Assembly: GCF_004005855.1 (NCBI RefSeq)
Contig: NZ_SACL01000008.1
Span: forward strand, 156,089 to 220,088
DNA length: 64,000 nucleotides
Source of the DNA: Rhodovarius crocodyli
GTDB lineage: Bacteria > Pseudomonadota > Alphaproteobacteria > Acetobacterales > Acetobacteraceae
Reading direction: 5' to 3'
The notes beneath the pieces were generated by a model. That model saw nothing but the letters and a program-made list of their open reading frames with translations, was not told the origin of the DNA and ran no database searches. Both the position numbers and the translations under genes were made by a program. Each line of letters begins with the position of its first letter. Within the stretch, counting starts at the first letter, position 1. Positions 52,813 through 62,318 of this stretch are shown here, one piece after another.

Positions 52813-54402
52813 ATGCAGCATCCAACCTTCACGCAGGGCTTTCTTCGTCAGGCGGCGCTGCTGCTGGCCCTGATGGTCCTGGGCGGATACGCCTCCGCTT
52901 CCCTCGGCACCGACACCAACTGGAACCTGCGGAATTCCCTTCTGTATGGAAGCCACGCCTTCCTGCACGGGCGGCTGGGCCTCGACGTCGCGCCGGCGCA
53001 GCTCCAGACCTATCTGAACCCGCTGGGGGGAGTGCCCTACTACTGGCTGGCGACGCGGCTGGGGGACAGGCCCTGGCTGCTGGCCTTCGTGATGGGCATG
53101 CCTGCGGGCCTTTATGCGTGGCTGCTGTCGCGCATCGCGCTTCAGCTGGCCGCGGGCGCCTTCCTGGCGCGGCGGGTCGGCAAGCTGGCGGCCTGGATCG
53201 CAGTGCTGCTGGGCGTGACGGGCGCGGGCTTCGCGTCCCAGATCGGCAGCAGCGCCCAGGACATCCTGTTCGCCTGCCCGTTGCTGCTCGGCCTGTGGCT
53301 GATGCTGCGCCAGGCCGGCGCCCCGCTCAACGGGTGGGGTGAGGGGGCCAGGCTTCTGCTGGCGGGCCTGGCCTGCGGCGCGGCGATGGGCCTGCAGCCG
53401 GTGAACGGCCTCTACGCCCTGCCGCTGGGCCTCGCCGCGCTGCTGCTGCCGGGGCGGCGGCCTGTGCTGCTGATGGGGTGCGGCATGCTGGCGGGCTTCC
53501 TGCTGGCGTGGCTGCCCTTCGCGCTGATGCTGCAGGCGGAATTCGGCAGCCTGTTCTTCCCCTTCCACAACCAGTTTTTCCGTTCGCCGGAATTTCCGCC
53601 GATCCGCCTGGCCGACGAGCGCTTCCTGCCGCGCGGCGTGGTGCAGGCGCTGTTCTATCCCTTCTACTGGCTGCAGCCGGGCGTCATCTCGACGGAAGTG
53701 CCGATGATGGATGCCCGCATGGCCATCGGCTACCTCGCGGCGCTGCTTCTGCTGGTGCTGCTGTTCCGCCGGGGCGTCAGGCTCGACGTCATCCGGCGTG
53801 AACGCGCGCCGCTGATGCTGCTGGTCGTGATGGCCGGCGCCTATGCGATGTGGGCCTGGATGTTCGGCATCTACCGCTATCTGCTGCTGGCCGAGAGCCT
53901 GTCCGGCCTGCTGGCCATGGTGGCCGTCGGCCGGCTGGTGCAGCGGCCCCGCCTAGTGGCGGTGGCGCTGTTCGGCGGGCTGGCGGCGGTGGCGATCTTC
54001 AACACGGTAAAACCTGACTGGGGCCATACGGCGCATCGCGCGCCGCTGTTCCGCTTCGAGCCCGCACCGGACATGCCGGCCGACGGCATGCTGCTGATCG
54101 CGGGCGGCTATCCGCTGTCCTATGTGGTGCCGTTCCTGCCGCCCACGGTGCGGGTGGTCGCCCTCTACAACAACATCCTGGCCGACCATCTGGGCGAGGA
54201 TTATGGCCTGCGCCGCCGCGTGAACCGCGCCATCGCGGAACATCGCGGCCCCTTCCGCCTGCTGACGGACCCGTCCGAGAACGAGGACACGATGCGCCGC
54301 GCCCTGGCGCGGCACGGGCTGGCGCTCGGCCCCTGCGCGCTGATGCGCACCAGCATGGACCCGGGCGGGCTGCGCTTCTGCGAAGTGGTTCGCGTCCCCT
54401 AG
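52813..54402 (+). CDS. Polytopic membrane protein, GT-C glycosyltransferase-like (tandem copy 2)
   Basis: 529 residues, the same topology as the preceding gene and clearly paralogous: [20 protein letters not shown] matches GTDANWDLRNYHLYGPYALL, and both have RYLLL.ESLSG and a C-terminus ending [19 protein letters not shown]. Divergence is spread along the length, so the duplication is old. A different acceptor or sugar from copy 1 is possible. AGGGGGC precedes the ATG. Confidence 0.7.
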   Translation: MQHPTFTQGFLRQAALLLALMVLGGYASASLGTDTNWNLRNSLLYGSHAFLHGRLGLDVAPAQLQTYLNPLGGVPYYWLATRLGDRPWLLAFVMGMPAGLYAWLLSRIALQLAAGAFLARRVGKLAAWIAVLLGVTGAGFASQIGSSAQDILFACPLLLGLWLMLRQAGAPLNGWGEGARLLLAGLACGAAMGLQPVNGLYALPLGLAALLLPGRRPVLLMGCGMLAGFLLAWLPFALMLQAEFGSLFFPFHNQFFRSPEFPPIRLADERFLPRGVVQALFYPFYWLQPGVISTEVPMMDARMAIGYLAALLLLVLLFRRGVRLDVIRRERAPLMLLVVMAGAYAMWAWMFGIYRYLLLAESLSGLLAMVAVGRLVQRPRLVAVALFGGLAAVAIFNTVKPDWGHTAHRAPLFRFEPAPDMPADGMLLIAGGYPLSYVVPFLPPTVRVVALYNNILADHLGEDYGLRRRVNRAIAEHRGPFRLLTDPSENEDTMRRALARHGLALGPCALMRTSMDPGGLRFCEVVRVP

Positions 54403-54469
54403 GTATCAGCGGGGGCGGAAGTGCTTTAGAAGCACCAGCGTCACAAGCCCAAGGAAACGGGGAACGACG

Positions 54470-55693
54470 TTGAACCAGCCCCTTCAGCCCAACAGCCTGC
54501 GCTCCGGCCCCGATGCGGCCGGCCGCTTTGGCACATTCGGCGGCCGCTACGTGGCCGAAACCCTCATGCCGTGCATCCAGGAAGTGCAGGAGGCCTATGA
54601 CGCCGCCCGCCAGGATCCCGCATTCGAGGCCGAGTGGCGTTGGCTTCTGAAGGATTACGTGGGGCGCCCCAGCCCCCTGTGGCACGCCAAACGCCTGACT
54701 GAGCACCTGGGCGGCGCCCAGGTCTGGATGAAGCGCGAGGACCTGAACCACACCGGCGCCCACAAGATCAACGCCGTGCTGGGCCAGATCCTGCTGGCCA
54801 AGCGCATGGGCAAGACGCGCATCATCGCGGAGACCGGGGCCGGCCAGCACGGCGTGGCCACCGCCACCGCCTGCGCGCTGTTCAACCTGCCCTGCACGGT
54901 CTTCATGGGCGCCACTGATGTGGAACGCCAGAAGCCGAACGTGTTCCGGATGAAGCTGCTGGGCGCGGAGGTCGTGTCCGTCACGGCCGGCGCCGGCACG
55001 CTGAAGGACGCGATGAACGAGGCCCTGCGCTACTGGGTCGCGAACGTCCACGACACCTACTATTGCATCGGCACGGTGGCGGGCCCCGCCCCCTATCCGC
55101 AGATGGTGCGCGACTTCCAGTGCGTGATCGGCGACGAGGCCAAGGTGCAGATGCAGGAGGCCATCGGCCGCCTGCCGGACACCCTGGTGGCGGCGATCGG
55201 CGGCGGGTCCAACGCGATGGGCCTGTTCTTCCCGTTCCTCGACGACGCCTCGGTGGAAATCCGTGGCGTGGAGGCCGCGGGCCATGGGCTGGACGTGGAG
55301 AACGGCCATTGCGCCAGCCTGACCGGCGGGCGCCCCGGCGTTCTGCACGGCAACCGCACCTATCTGCTGCAGGATGCGAACGGCCAGATCCTGGAGGGCC
55401 ATTCGATCTCGGCCGGCCTGGATTACCCCGGCATCGGGCCGGAGCATTCCTGGCTGCATGAGATCGGGCGGGTGAAGTATGTCTCCGCGACCGACAAGGA
55501 GGCGCTGGAGGCGTTCCAGCTTTGCTCCAAGCTCGAAGGCATCATCCCCGCCCTGGAGCCGTCCCACGCCATCGCGCATGCCATGGCCATCGCGCCGACG
55601 CTGCCGAAGGAACATGTCATCCTGATCAACCTCTCTGGCCGGGGCGACAAGGACATCTTCTCCGTGGCCGACCATCTGGGGGTGAAGCTGTGA
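54470..55693 (+). CDS. trpB: Tryptophan synthase beta chain
   Basis: 407 residues. [40 protein letters not shown] PLP-lysine block, [20 protein letters not shown] and [17 protein letters not shown] are all as expected. It condenses indole and serine. TTG start at 54470 is needed for the conserved N-terminus and has GGGGA upstream. trpA overlaps by 4 bp; trpF is not adjacent here. Confidence 0.97.
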   Translation: MNQPLQPNSLRSGPDAAGRFGTFGGRYVAETLMPCIQEVQEAYDAARQDPAFEAEWRWLLKDYVGRPSPLWHAKRLTEHLGGAQVWMKREDLNHTGAHKINAVLGQILLAKRMGKTRIIAETGAGQHGVATATACALFNLPCTVFMGATDVERQKPNVFRMKLLGAEVVSVTAGAGTLKDAMNEALRYWVANVHDTYYCIGTVAGPAPYPQMVRDFQCVIGDEAKVQMQEAIGRLPDTLVAAIGGGSNAMGLFFPFLDDASVEIRGVEAAGHGLDVENGHCASLTGGRPGVLHGNRTYLLQDANGQILEGHSISAGLDYPGIGPEHSWLHEIGRVKYVSATDKEALEAFQLCSKLEGIIPALEPSHAIAHAMAIAPTLPKEHVILINLSGRGDKDIFSVADHLGVKL

Positions 55694-56505
55694 GCCGTAT
55701 CGCCAGGCGCTTCGCCGCCCTGAAGCAGGAAGGGCGCGGCGCGCTGATGCCCTTCCTCGAAGCCTATGACCCCGACCCCGCGACCAGCATGGCCATCCTG
55801 CGGGGCATGCCGGGCGCGGGCGCCGACCTGATCGAGATCGGCATGCCCTTCAGCGACCCGATGGCCGATGGCCCGACGGTGCAGCTGGCCGGGCAGCGCG
55901 CGCTCAAGGCCGGCGCCACCATGGCCGGCACCCTGGCCATGGTGCGGGACTTCCGCGAGGAAGACCAGGACACGCCCATCATCCTGATGGGCTACCTGAA
56001 CCCCATCATCAGCTACGGGCCGGAACGCTTCTGCGTGGATGCCGCGGCCTCGGGCGTCGACGGGCTGATCGTCGTCGACATGCCGCCCGAGGAAAGCCAG
56101 GACGTGCAGCCCTTCGCCATGGCGCAGGGGCTGGACATGATCCGGCTGGTGGCGCCCACCACCGACGCGGCGCGGCTGCCTTCGGTGCTGAAGAACAGCT
56201 CGGGCTTCATCTACTACGTCGCCATCACCGGTGTGACCGGCACGCGCAGCGCGACGGGCGACGCCCTGCGCGCCGCCATCCCGCTGGTGCGGCAGCACAC
56301 CGACCTGCCGATCGCCATCGGCTTCGGCGTGCGCACGCCCGAACAGGCGGCGGAAGCGGCGAAGATCGCCGATGGCGCCGTGGTGGCCAGCGCGCTGATC
56401 GACAAGCTGGCCAGCACGCTGGACAGCGAAGGGCGCGCGACGCCGGGGACGGTGCGGGCGGTGCTGGATGACGTGCGGGCGCTGGCTGAAGCGGTGAAGG
56501 CGTAA
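55690..56505 (+). CDS. trpA: Tryptophan synthase alpha chain
   Basis: 271 residues from a GTG overlapping the trpB stop (GTGA). Key parts: [40 protein letters not shown] (catalytic Glu), [32 protein letters not shown] (catalytic Asp usually lies in the preceding loop), and [20 protein letters not shown]. 'LEAYDPD' replaces the usual T.GDP. Cleaves indole-glycerol phosphate and channels indole to TrpB. Followed by the repeat-borne terminator. Confidence 0.96.
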   Translation: MSRIARRFAALKQEGRGALMPFLEAYDPDPATSMAILRGMPGAGADLIEIGMPFSDPMADGPTVQLAGQRALKAGATMAGTLAMVRDFREEDQDTPIILMGYLNPIISYGPERFCVDAAASGVDGLIVVDMPPEESQDVQPFAMAQGLDMIRLVAPTTDAARLPSVLKNSSGFIYYVAITGVTGTRSATGDALRAAIPLVRQHTDLPIAIGFGVRTPEQAAEAAKIADGAVVASALIDKLASTLDSEGRATPGTVRAVLDDVRALAEAVKA

Positions 56506-56506
56506 G

Positions 56507-56740
56507 GCGGGGGCGCTGCCCCTGACGACCCCGCCAGGAGATAATATCTCCTGGACCTGATATGAATTTGGCGCCCTACCTTCGCAGGTAGGGCGCCATT
56601 TTTATCATAAATATCAATCAGAAATACCTTGGCCGGATACGCCCCAACTCCCCGGGGTCCAGGGCCGCTACGGTCCTGGCGGGTGTCCAGAGGGCAGAGC
56701 CCTCTGGTGGGGGTGTCGGGGGCAACGCCCCTGACTGCTT
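56507..56740. repeat. Mosaic hairpin repeat, copy 2
   Basis: Same arrangement as 26828-27060: an opening GC hairpin, GACCCCGCCA, a palindrome (56534-56554, 10-bp arms CCAGGAGATA/TATCTCCTGG), the GGCGCC terminator hairpin, the identical 31-bp core (56653-56683) and a G-rich hairpin end. It fills the gap between convergent trpA and the M20 hydrolase gene. No gene is seen in it. Confidence 0.8.
56569..56606 (+). terminator. Intrinsic terminator after trpBA (within repeat copy 2)
   Basis: A 12-bp perfect stem TGGCGCCCTACC (56569-56580) with GGTAGGGCGCCA (56587-56598), followed by TTTTTATC. Terminates trpBA. Confidence 0.8.
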
Positions 56741-58163
56741 ACCCCTTGGCCATATCCAGCGGCGGCATGTTCTCCGCCGGGATCGGGCAGTCATACGGCG
56801 TGCCCGCCAGCCGCTTCGCCAGATCCGCCTTGGCGGCCTCGATCAGCGCCGGGTTCTCGATCGCCGCCACGGCGGTGGCGGCCATGATCTTGGCCACATG
56901 CACCATGCCGGCATGGGCGTGGCCGCTCTTGCCCTGGGCCGTCATCTGCCAGCTGTGCAGCGGCGTGCCGACCGCGCAGGTCGCGCCATGCGCCTGCACC
57001 AGCGGCACCACCCAGGACACGTCGCCGACGTCGGTGGACCCGATCATGAACTGGCGCGGGGCGTCGCGGGGCGGCACCTGGTCGCACAAATCCATGTCGG
57101 GGTCGTAGGTGCGGCCGGCGGCGCGGAAGGCGGCCTGGATATCCTCGACCGAGAGCGTGGCGCGGATGGCGCGGGCGTATTCGCGGTCCGCGTCGGAGTA
57201 TTCCGGCGGGCCCAGCAGCTCGAACTGCTGCTGCATCGCTTCCTCAAGCGGGGTGTTCGCCATCAGGTTCGACACGCCGGAGATGATGTCGACCTTCACC
57301 GTGGTTTCGGTCATCAGGGCCGCCCCCTGGGCGATCTTCTTCACGCGCTCCAGCACGGCGCGCATGCCGGGTGTGTCGGGGTGGCGGATGGAGTAGCGCA
57401 CCTTGGCGCGCGGCTGCACCACATTGGGGGCCACGCCGCCGGCATCCAGATAGGCGTAGTGGATGCGCGCCGCGCTATCCATGTGCTCGCGCATGTAGTT
57501 CACGCCGACATTCATCAGCTCCACCGCATCGAGCGCGGAGCGGCCCAGATGCGGGGCGGCGGCGGCATGGCTGGCGCGGCCGGTGAAGGTGAAGTCCACG
57601 CGGGAATTGGCGAGCGAGGCCGCGGGCGCCACTTCGGTGAAGCTCTGCGAATGCCAGGTGATGGCGATGTCGGCGTCCTTGAATAGCCCCTCGCGCACCA
57701 TGAAGGTCTTGGCTGCGCCGCCTTCCTCGGCCGGGCAGCCGTAGTAGCGGACACGCCCCTTGATGCCGCGGGCGGCCAGCCAGTCCTTCACGGCGGTGGC
57801 GGCCAGCATGGCGCCGGCGCCCAGCAGATTGTGGCCGCAGCCATGGCCGAAGCCGTTGTGGTGCGCCACGGGCTTCGGCTCGGCGATGCCGGCCTCCTGC
57901 GACAGGCTGGGCAGGGCGTCGTATTCGCCCAGGATGGCGATGACGGGGCCTTCCTCGCCGGCCTCGGCCATGATGGCGGTGGGAATGCCGGCCACGCCCT
58001 GCTGCACGCGGAAGCCCTGGCGGTTCAGTTCCTCGGTGTGCTCGGCGGCGGAGCGGAACTCGGTGTAGAGGGGCTCCGGCATGTCCCACACGCGGTCGGC
58101 GAGGGCGATCATGTCGGGGGCCTTGGCGTCGACGTGGCGCCAGATCTCGGGGGTGTTCTTCAT
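56739..58163 (-). CDS. M20 amidohydrolase, AbgB-like
   Basis: 474 residues, close in plan to AbgB (subunit B of p-aminobenzoyl-glutamate hydrolase) and related aminoacylases. GPVIAILGEYDALPSLSQEA and HHNGFGHGCGHNLLGAGAML hold metal ligands, GCPAEEGGAAKTFMVREGLF the catalytic Glu pair, and RASHAAAAPHLGRSALDAVE the dimerisation-domain His. No AbgA partner is adjacent. AAGGGG precedes the ATG. It follows the hydantoinase-type gene by 12 bp on the same strand. Confidence 0.87.
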   Translation of the reverse strand: MKNTPEIWRHVDAKAPDMIALADRVWDMPEPLYTEFRSAAEHTEELNRQGFRVQQGVAGIPTAIMAEAGEEGPVIAILGEYDALPSLSQEAGIAEPKPVAHHNGFGHGCGHNLLGAGAMLAATAVKDWLAARGIKGRVRYYGCPAEEGGAAKTFMVREGLFKDADIAITWHSQSFTEVAPAASLANSRVDFTFTGRASHAAAAPHLGRSALDAVELMNVGVNYMREHMDSAARIHYAYLDAGGVAPNVVQPRAKVRYSIRHPDTPGMRAVLERVKKIAQGAALMTETTVKVDIISGVSNLMANTPLEEAMQQQFELLGPPEYSDADREYARAIRATLSVEDIQAAFRAAGRTYDPDMDLCDQVPPRDAPRQFMIGSTDVGDVSWVVPLVQAHGATCAVGTPLHSWQMTAQGKSGHAHAGMVHVAKIMAATAVAAIENPALIEAAKADLAKRLAGTPYDCPIPAENMPPLDMAKG

Positions 58164-58175
58164 GATTTCCCCTTC

Positions 58176-59423
58176 TTACCGCGTCGCCAGCCATTCGGCC
58201 ATCACGCCGACGGCCGCCATCAGGTCCGGGGTGTCCATGGCCTCATGCGGGTTGTGGCTGCCGTTCCGGTTTCGGACCATGATCATGCCGGTGGGCACGC
58301 CGCTGGCCGCGAAGTTATTGGCGTCATGGCTTCCGGGGCTGTTGAGCCGTGGCACCCCCTGCCCTGCCGCGGCGGCCAGCGCCTCGATCAGGCCGGGGTC
58401 CATCGGGCCCGGGGCGGCCGCGCTGCGCGGGCCGAGGTCGATGGTCACGCCCCGGCGCGCCTCCACCTCCGCCACCACCCGATGCAGGGCCGGTTCCAGC
58501 GCGGCCAGATGGTCCGGGCTGTAGGCGCGCAGGTCCAGGCTCATCTCGAAGGTGCCGGAAACGGCGGTCAGGCTGTGGCGGTCGGCGGGGGTGAAGAATC
58601 GGCCGATGGTGACGGCCATGGGGCGGCCCTGGGCTTCCTCGGCCAGCCACAGGCGTTCCAGCGACAGCGACAGGTCGGCACCGGCCAGGGCCGCGTCGCG
58701 GCGGAAGCGGTGCGGCAGGCCGGTATGGGCTTCCTCGCCGGTGATGCGGATATGCGGGTGGCGCAGATTGCCGGGATTGGCCAGGCAGATGCCGATGGGT
58801 GATCCGGCCTCGATCAACTGCGGCGCCTGCTCGATATGGGCCTCCAGATAGGCGCCGATGGTGGCCGGGACACGCAGCGGCGCGCCCAACTTTGACGGGT
58901 CGCCACCGCAGGCCGCGATGCTCTCGGCCAGCGTCAGCCCGGTGCGGGCGTGGCGCAGTTCCAGCGCGCCCTCCGGCAGGCGGCCCAGCAGGCAGCGGCT
59001 GCCGATCAGGCCCAGGCCGAACCAGACCGCTTCCTCGCAGCGCAGGGCCAGCACCTCGATGTCATGCCGGGGGCGGACACCGGCTGCCTGCAGCGCGGCC
59101 ACCACGCCCATGCCGGCGATGACGCCCGCCGCGCCGTCGAAATTGCCGGCCTGCACCACGCTGTCGAGATGCGAGCCGATGATGACCGGCGGGCCGGCCG
59201 GGTCAGCCGCGCGCCACACCATGGACAGGTTGGCGCCGGCATCGACCGAGACCTCCATGCCCATGCCGCGCGCGGTTTCGGCCAGCAGGGCATGGGCGCG
59301 GCTCTCACCGGGGCCATAGGCGTCGCGGGTGATGCCCGGCGGGTCGCGCCCGATCTCGGCCACGCCGTCCAGCAGGCGCTGCACCAGGGTTTCCGACGCC
59401 GCCACCGCTTCGTTCAATTCCAT
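58176..59423 (-). CDS. M20-type Zn amidohydrolase (N-carbamoyl-amino-acid hydrolase/allantoate amidohydrolase)
   Basis: 415 residues. VIIGSHLDSVVQAGNFDGAA and LRCEEAVWFGLGLIGSRCLL supply metal ligands; AYLEAHIEQAPQLIEAGSPI, ITGEEAHTGLPHRFRRDAAL and RLNSPGSHDANNFAASGVPT are typical of HyuC/AllC. Carbamoyl-amino-acid, ureidoglycine or allantoate substrates cannot be separated. The ATG at 59423 has GAGG 6 nt upstream; 59435 is possible. Likely cotranscribed with the AbgB-like gene. Confidence 0.88.
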   Translation of the reverse strand: MELNEAVAASETLVQRLLDGVAEIGRDPPGITRDAYGPGESRAHALLAETARGMGMEVSVDAGANLSMVWRAADPAGPPVIIGSHLDSVVQAGNFDGAAGVIAGMGVVAALQAAGVRPRHDIEVLALRCEEAVWFGLGLIGSRCLLGRLPEGALELRHARTGLTLAESIAACGGDPSKLGAPLRVPATIGAYLEAHIEQAPQLIEAGSPIGICLANPGNLRHPHIRITGEEAHTGLPHRFRRDAALAGADLSLSLERLWLAEEAQGRPMAVTIGRFFTPADRHSLTAVSGTFEMSLDLRAYSPDHLAALEPALHRVVAEVEARRGVTIDLGPRSAAAPGPMDPGLIEALAAAAGQGVPRLNSPGSHDANNFAASGVPTGMIMVRNRNGSHNPHEAMDTPDLMAAVGVMAEWLATR

Positions 59424-59537
59424 CGCCGACCTCATCCGGATGGCGGAGTGTGGCACGGACTCGGCGGCTGGGAACCGGGCATTAACCGCGCGCTGCGCAT
59501 CTGGGGGCAAGCATCAACCCACTGAGGTAGTCCGGCA

Positions 59538-62012
59538 TTGTCCAGCTCATCTTCCGCCCGTCGTCGCCGTTCCAGCAAGAAGGCGGCGGCGCTGGCCCTT
59601 GGCCTCGCCTGCCTGCCCGTACTGGCCCCGGCCGACACGATCAGCTTCTCCGGCGGCTGGAGCGGCACGACCGGCACCCAGGCGCCCACGATCCCCACCC
59701 CCGCCAATACGGTGAACACGAGCTTCAGCGCCTATTCCAGCGCATTCGCCTGGAACTACGCGCTCTACTCCTTCACCGTGACCAAGAGCGGCACCTATTC
59801 GGCCACCGTGACGACCGGCCCGGTGGTGAACACCACCTTCTTCCTGCAGGGGCTGTTCAGCCCCAACAGCACCGGCACCCCGACCACGCCGATCTCGAAC
59901 TTCCTCTACAGCCAGCTGATCAGCAACGGCACCGGCTCCTACAGCGGCACCTTCCCCTCCCTGGTGCTGACGGAGGGCCAGACCTACAGCGTGCTGATCG
60001 CCTTCAACATCGGCGGCACGCAGTCGGGCGACTATTTCAACTTCAGCATGAACGGGCCGGGCTGCGCCGCCTTCTCGGGCGTCAACAGCTGCATCACCTC
60101 CATCCTGGCGGGCAGCACGGCGCTGACCACCGCGCTGGGCAGCACGATCAACCCCACCTTCCAGGGCGGCACGCTGCGGCTTGACCAGACCGGCGCGGTC
60201 TATGCGCAGAACTTCACGCTGGATACGTCGAGGTCCAACCGGATCGACCAGGCGGGCCGTACCGCCACCTTCAGCGGCGCGTTCAGCGATGCGACCTCGG
60301 GCGGCAACATCATCATCATGAACAGCGGCACGGATGGGCGCGTCGTGTTCAGCGGCACCAGCACCTATACCGGCAGCACCACGATCGAGAGCGGCGCCAC
60401 GCTGGCGATCAACGGCTCGCTCGTCTCACCCGTCACGGTGAACGCGGACGGCATGCTGCGCGGCACGGGCAGCATCGGCAACAGCGTGCTGGTGGCATCG
60501 GGCGGCACCATCGCGCCGGGCAACAGCCCGGGCACGCTGACGGTGGCGGGGCCGGTCGTGATGTCGGCGGGCTCAACCGCGCAGTTCGACATCGACGGTA
60601 CCGGCACGGGAAACGGCGCCGGCAGCTACAGCCGCCTGATCCTGACAGGCGGCAACGGCACCGTCACGCTGAACGGCACGGTGGTGCCGAAGCTGCGGGG
60701 CATCACGGGCAGCGCGACGAACAGCTACACGCCGGGCATCGGGACGGCGTTCAACGTCATCTCGGCCGAGGGCGGGGTGCGGGGTTCCTTCACCGGGCTG
60801 ACGCAGCCGGTGGGGCTGGCGGACGGCACGCGTTTCGATGCGCTGTATGGCACCCATGCGGTGGATCTGGTGGTGACGCCCACGCAGTACGGCACGCAGG
60901 CCCTGGCGGGCTGGGCCGTACCGGTCGGGGCCGCGCTGGACCGGCTGCGCCCGGCGGCAGGCCCGGCGATGACGGCGGCGGAGACCGCGCTGTTCGCGCC
61001 GCTGTACCGGCTGACGGCGGATCGCATTCCGCTCGCGCTGGGGCAGATGTCGCCGCTGCTGTATGCCGATGCGATCGCGGCGCAGCGGGATGCCTTCTAC
61101 GCCGCGTCCTCGGTCATCGGGCGTGAGATGCAGGCCCGCCGCGGCCCGGCGGCCACCGGCCGCGGCCAGACCGCCGAGGGCCCGCGCGGGCTGACGCTGT
61201 GGATGAGCGGCAGCGGCGATTTCTCCCGGATCGGCAGCGGCCGGGACGGCACGCCCGGCTATCATGCCTCCTCGGGCGGGGCGGTGCTGGGTGCCGATAC
61301 GGCGCTGGGCCGCGCGAGGGTGGGCGTGGCGGCGGCCTTCGGCAGCCAGTACGTGTCCAGCGCCGGGCTGGGCCATTACAACGGCCAGGCGGCGCAGCTG
61401 ATGGCCTATGGCAGCATCGGGCTGCGGGGCTTCTTCCTGGACGGGCAGTTCGGCGGCGCCTTCGAGGAAGGCCGGATGCGCCGCAGCATGGGGGCACATG
61501 GGCTGGACGCGCGCGGCACCGTGACGGGCGGCGGCTGGGGCGGGTCCGTGCGCGGCGGCCGCCGCTTCGAGGCGAATGGCTGGGGGATCGAGCCGAGCCT
61601 GACGCTGCGCGGCGTTTCCGTGTCGAACCGCGGCGTGACGGAAAGCCAGGCGGGGCTGGCCGGCCTGCGTGTCGGCGGGCGGTCGCTGGGCAGCCTGCAG
61701 ACGGAGCTGGGCGTTCAGATCGACCGTCGCTTCCGGATCAATCAGCGCTATGCCGTGACGGCGGTGGGCAGCCTGGGCTGGAACCACGAGATGCTGGACA
61801 CGAGCCTGCGCGCGAGCGCGTCCTTCGCGGCGTTGCCCGGGGCCGGATTCTCGGTGCGCAATGCGCCGACCGCGCGTGACAGCGCGGTGGCGGGTGTGCA
61901 GGCGCGGCTGGAGACGGGAACGCGACTGAGCGCGTTTGCCGGCTACGAGACGCGCCTGGCCGACCGCTATACGGCGCACAGCGTGACGGCGGGGCTGCGT
62001 TACAGCTGGTGA
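59538..62012 (+). CDS. Autotransporter (type Va) with PATR-repeat passenger
   Basis: 824 residues, TTG start with GAGG 10 nt upstream. A long basic signal (SSSARRRRSSKKAAALALGL) leads to a Gly/Ser/Thr-rich passenger. The autotransporter-associated repeat is at about 270-340 (GTSTYTGSTTIESGATLAIN; SGGTIAPGNSPGTLTVAG). A C-terminal beta-barrel of about 280 residues ends in the expected aromatic residue (AGLRYSW). The first 200 residues (SFSGGWSGTTGTQ; two Cys at GCAAFSGVNSC) are not recognised. Surface display or release is expected. Confidence 0.88.
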   Translation: MSSSSSARRRRSSKKAAALALGLACLPVLAPADTISFSGGWSGTTGTQAPTIPTPANTVNTSFSAYSSAFAWNYALYSFTVTKSGTYSATVTTGPVVNTTFFLQGLFSPNSTGTPTTPISNFLYSQLISNGTGSYSGTFPSLVLTEGQTYSVLIAFNIGGTQSGDYFNFSMNGPGCAAFSGVNSCITSILAGSTALTTALGSTINPTFQGGTLRLDQTGAVYAQNFTLDTSRSNRIDQAGRTATFSGAFSDATSGGNIIIMNSGTDGRVVFSGTSTYTGSTTIESGATLAINGSLVSPVTVNADGMLRGTGSIGNSVLVASGGTIAPGNSPGTLTVAGPVVMSAGSTAQFDIDGTGTGNGAGSYSRLILTGGNGTVTLNGTVVPKLRGITGSATNSYTPGIGTAFNVISAEGGVRGSFTGLTQPVGLADGTRFDALYGTHAVDLVVTPTQYGTQALAGWAVPVGAALDRLRPAAGPAMTAAETALFAPLYRLTADRIPLALGQMSPLLYADAIAAQRDAFYAASSVIGREMQARRGPAATGRGQTAEGPRGLTLWMSGSGDFSRIGSGRDGTPGYHASSGGAVLGADTALGRARVGVAAAFGSQYVSSAGLGHYNGQAAQLMAYGSIGLRGFFLDGQFGGAFEEGRMRRSMGAHGLDARGTVTGGGWGGSVRGGRRFEANGWGIEPSLTLRGVSVSNRGVTESQAGLAGLRVGGRSLGSLQTELGVQIDRRFRINQRYAVTAVGSLGWNHEMLDTSLRASASFAALPGAGFSVRNAPTARDSAVAGVQARLETGTRLSAFAGYETRLADRYTAHSVTAGLRYSW

Positions 62013-62318
62013 TCGGGCTGGATCGGGCGGGGGGCGGCATGGCCCCCTGCCCGGTGCGAGCCGGCCTTCCGCCTGAAGGCCGGGCGGACGAGACCGAATC
62101 TCCGCCTTTCCATCGGACCATCCTGGTCGCTGCGTGAGCAGCAGGATCGCCTGCATGCGCCTCGGCGCGGCAGCTTGCCCGGATGCCCGGATCAAGCACG
62201 CCGGGCGCATCCTTTCTCGACGGGCCCGGCGCGATAGGCTGGGGCCCAGCCGTTCCGTGAGTGCGCCGCCCGGCGCGGGGCTCCCGGTGGCCGAATGATC
62301 CATGCAGGGACCGCGTCG
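62013..62318. other. Noncoding gap with hairpin after the autotransporter gene
   Basis: 306 bp without a supported gene. It contains a 9-bp perfect stem CCGGCCTTC/GAAGGCCGG (62061-62069 with 62075-62083) without a T-tract, a plausible transcript end for the autotransporter. Nothing else was recognised. Confidence 0.5.
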
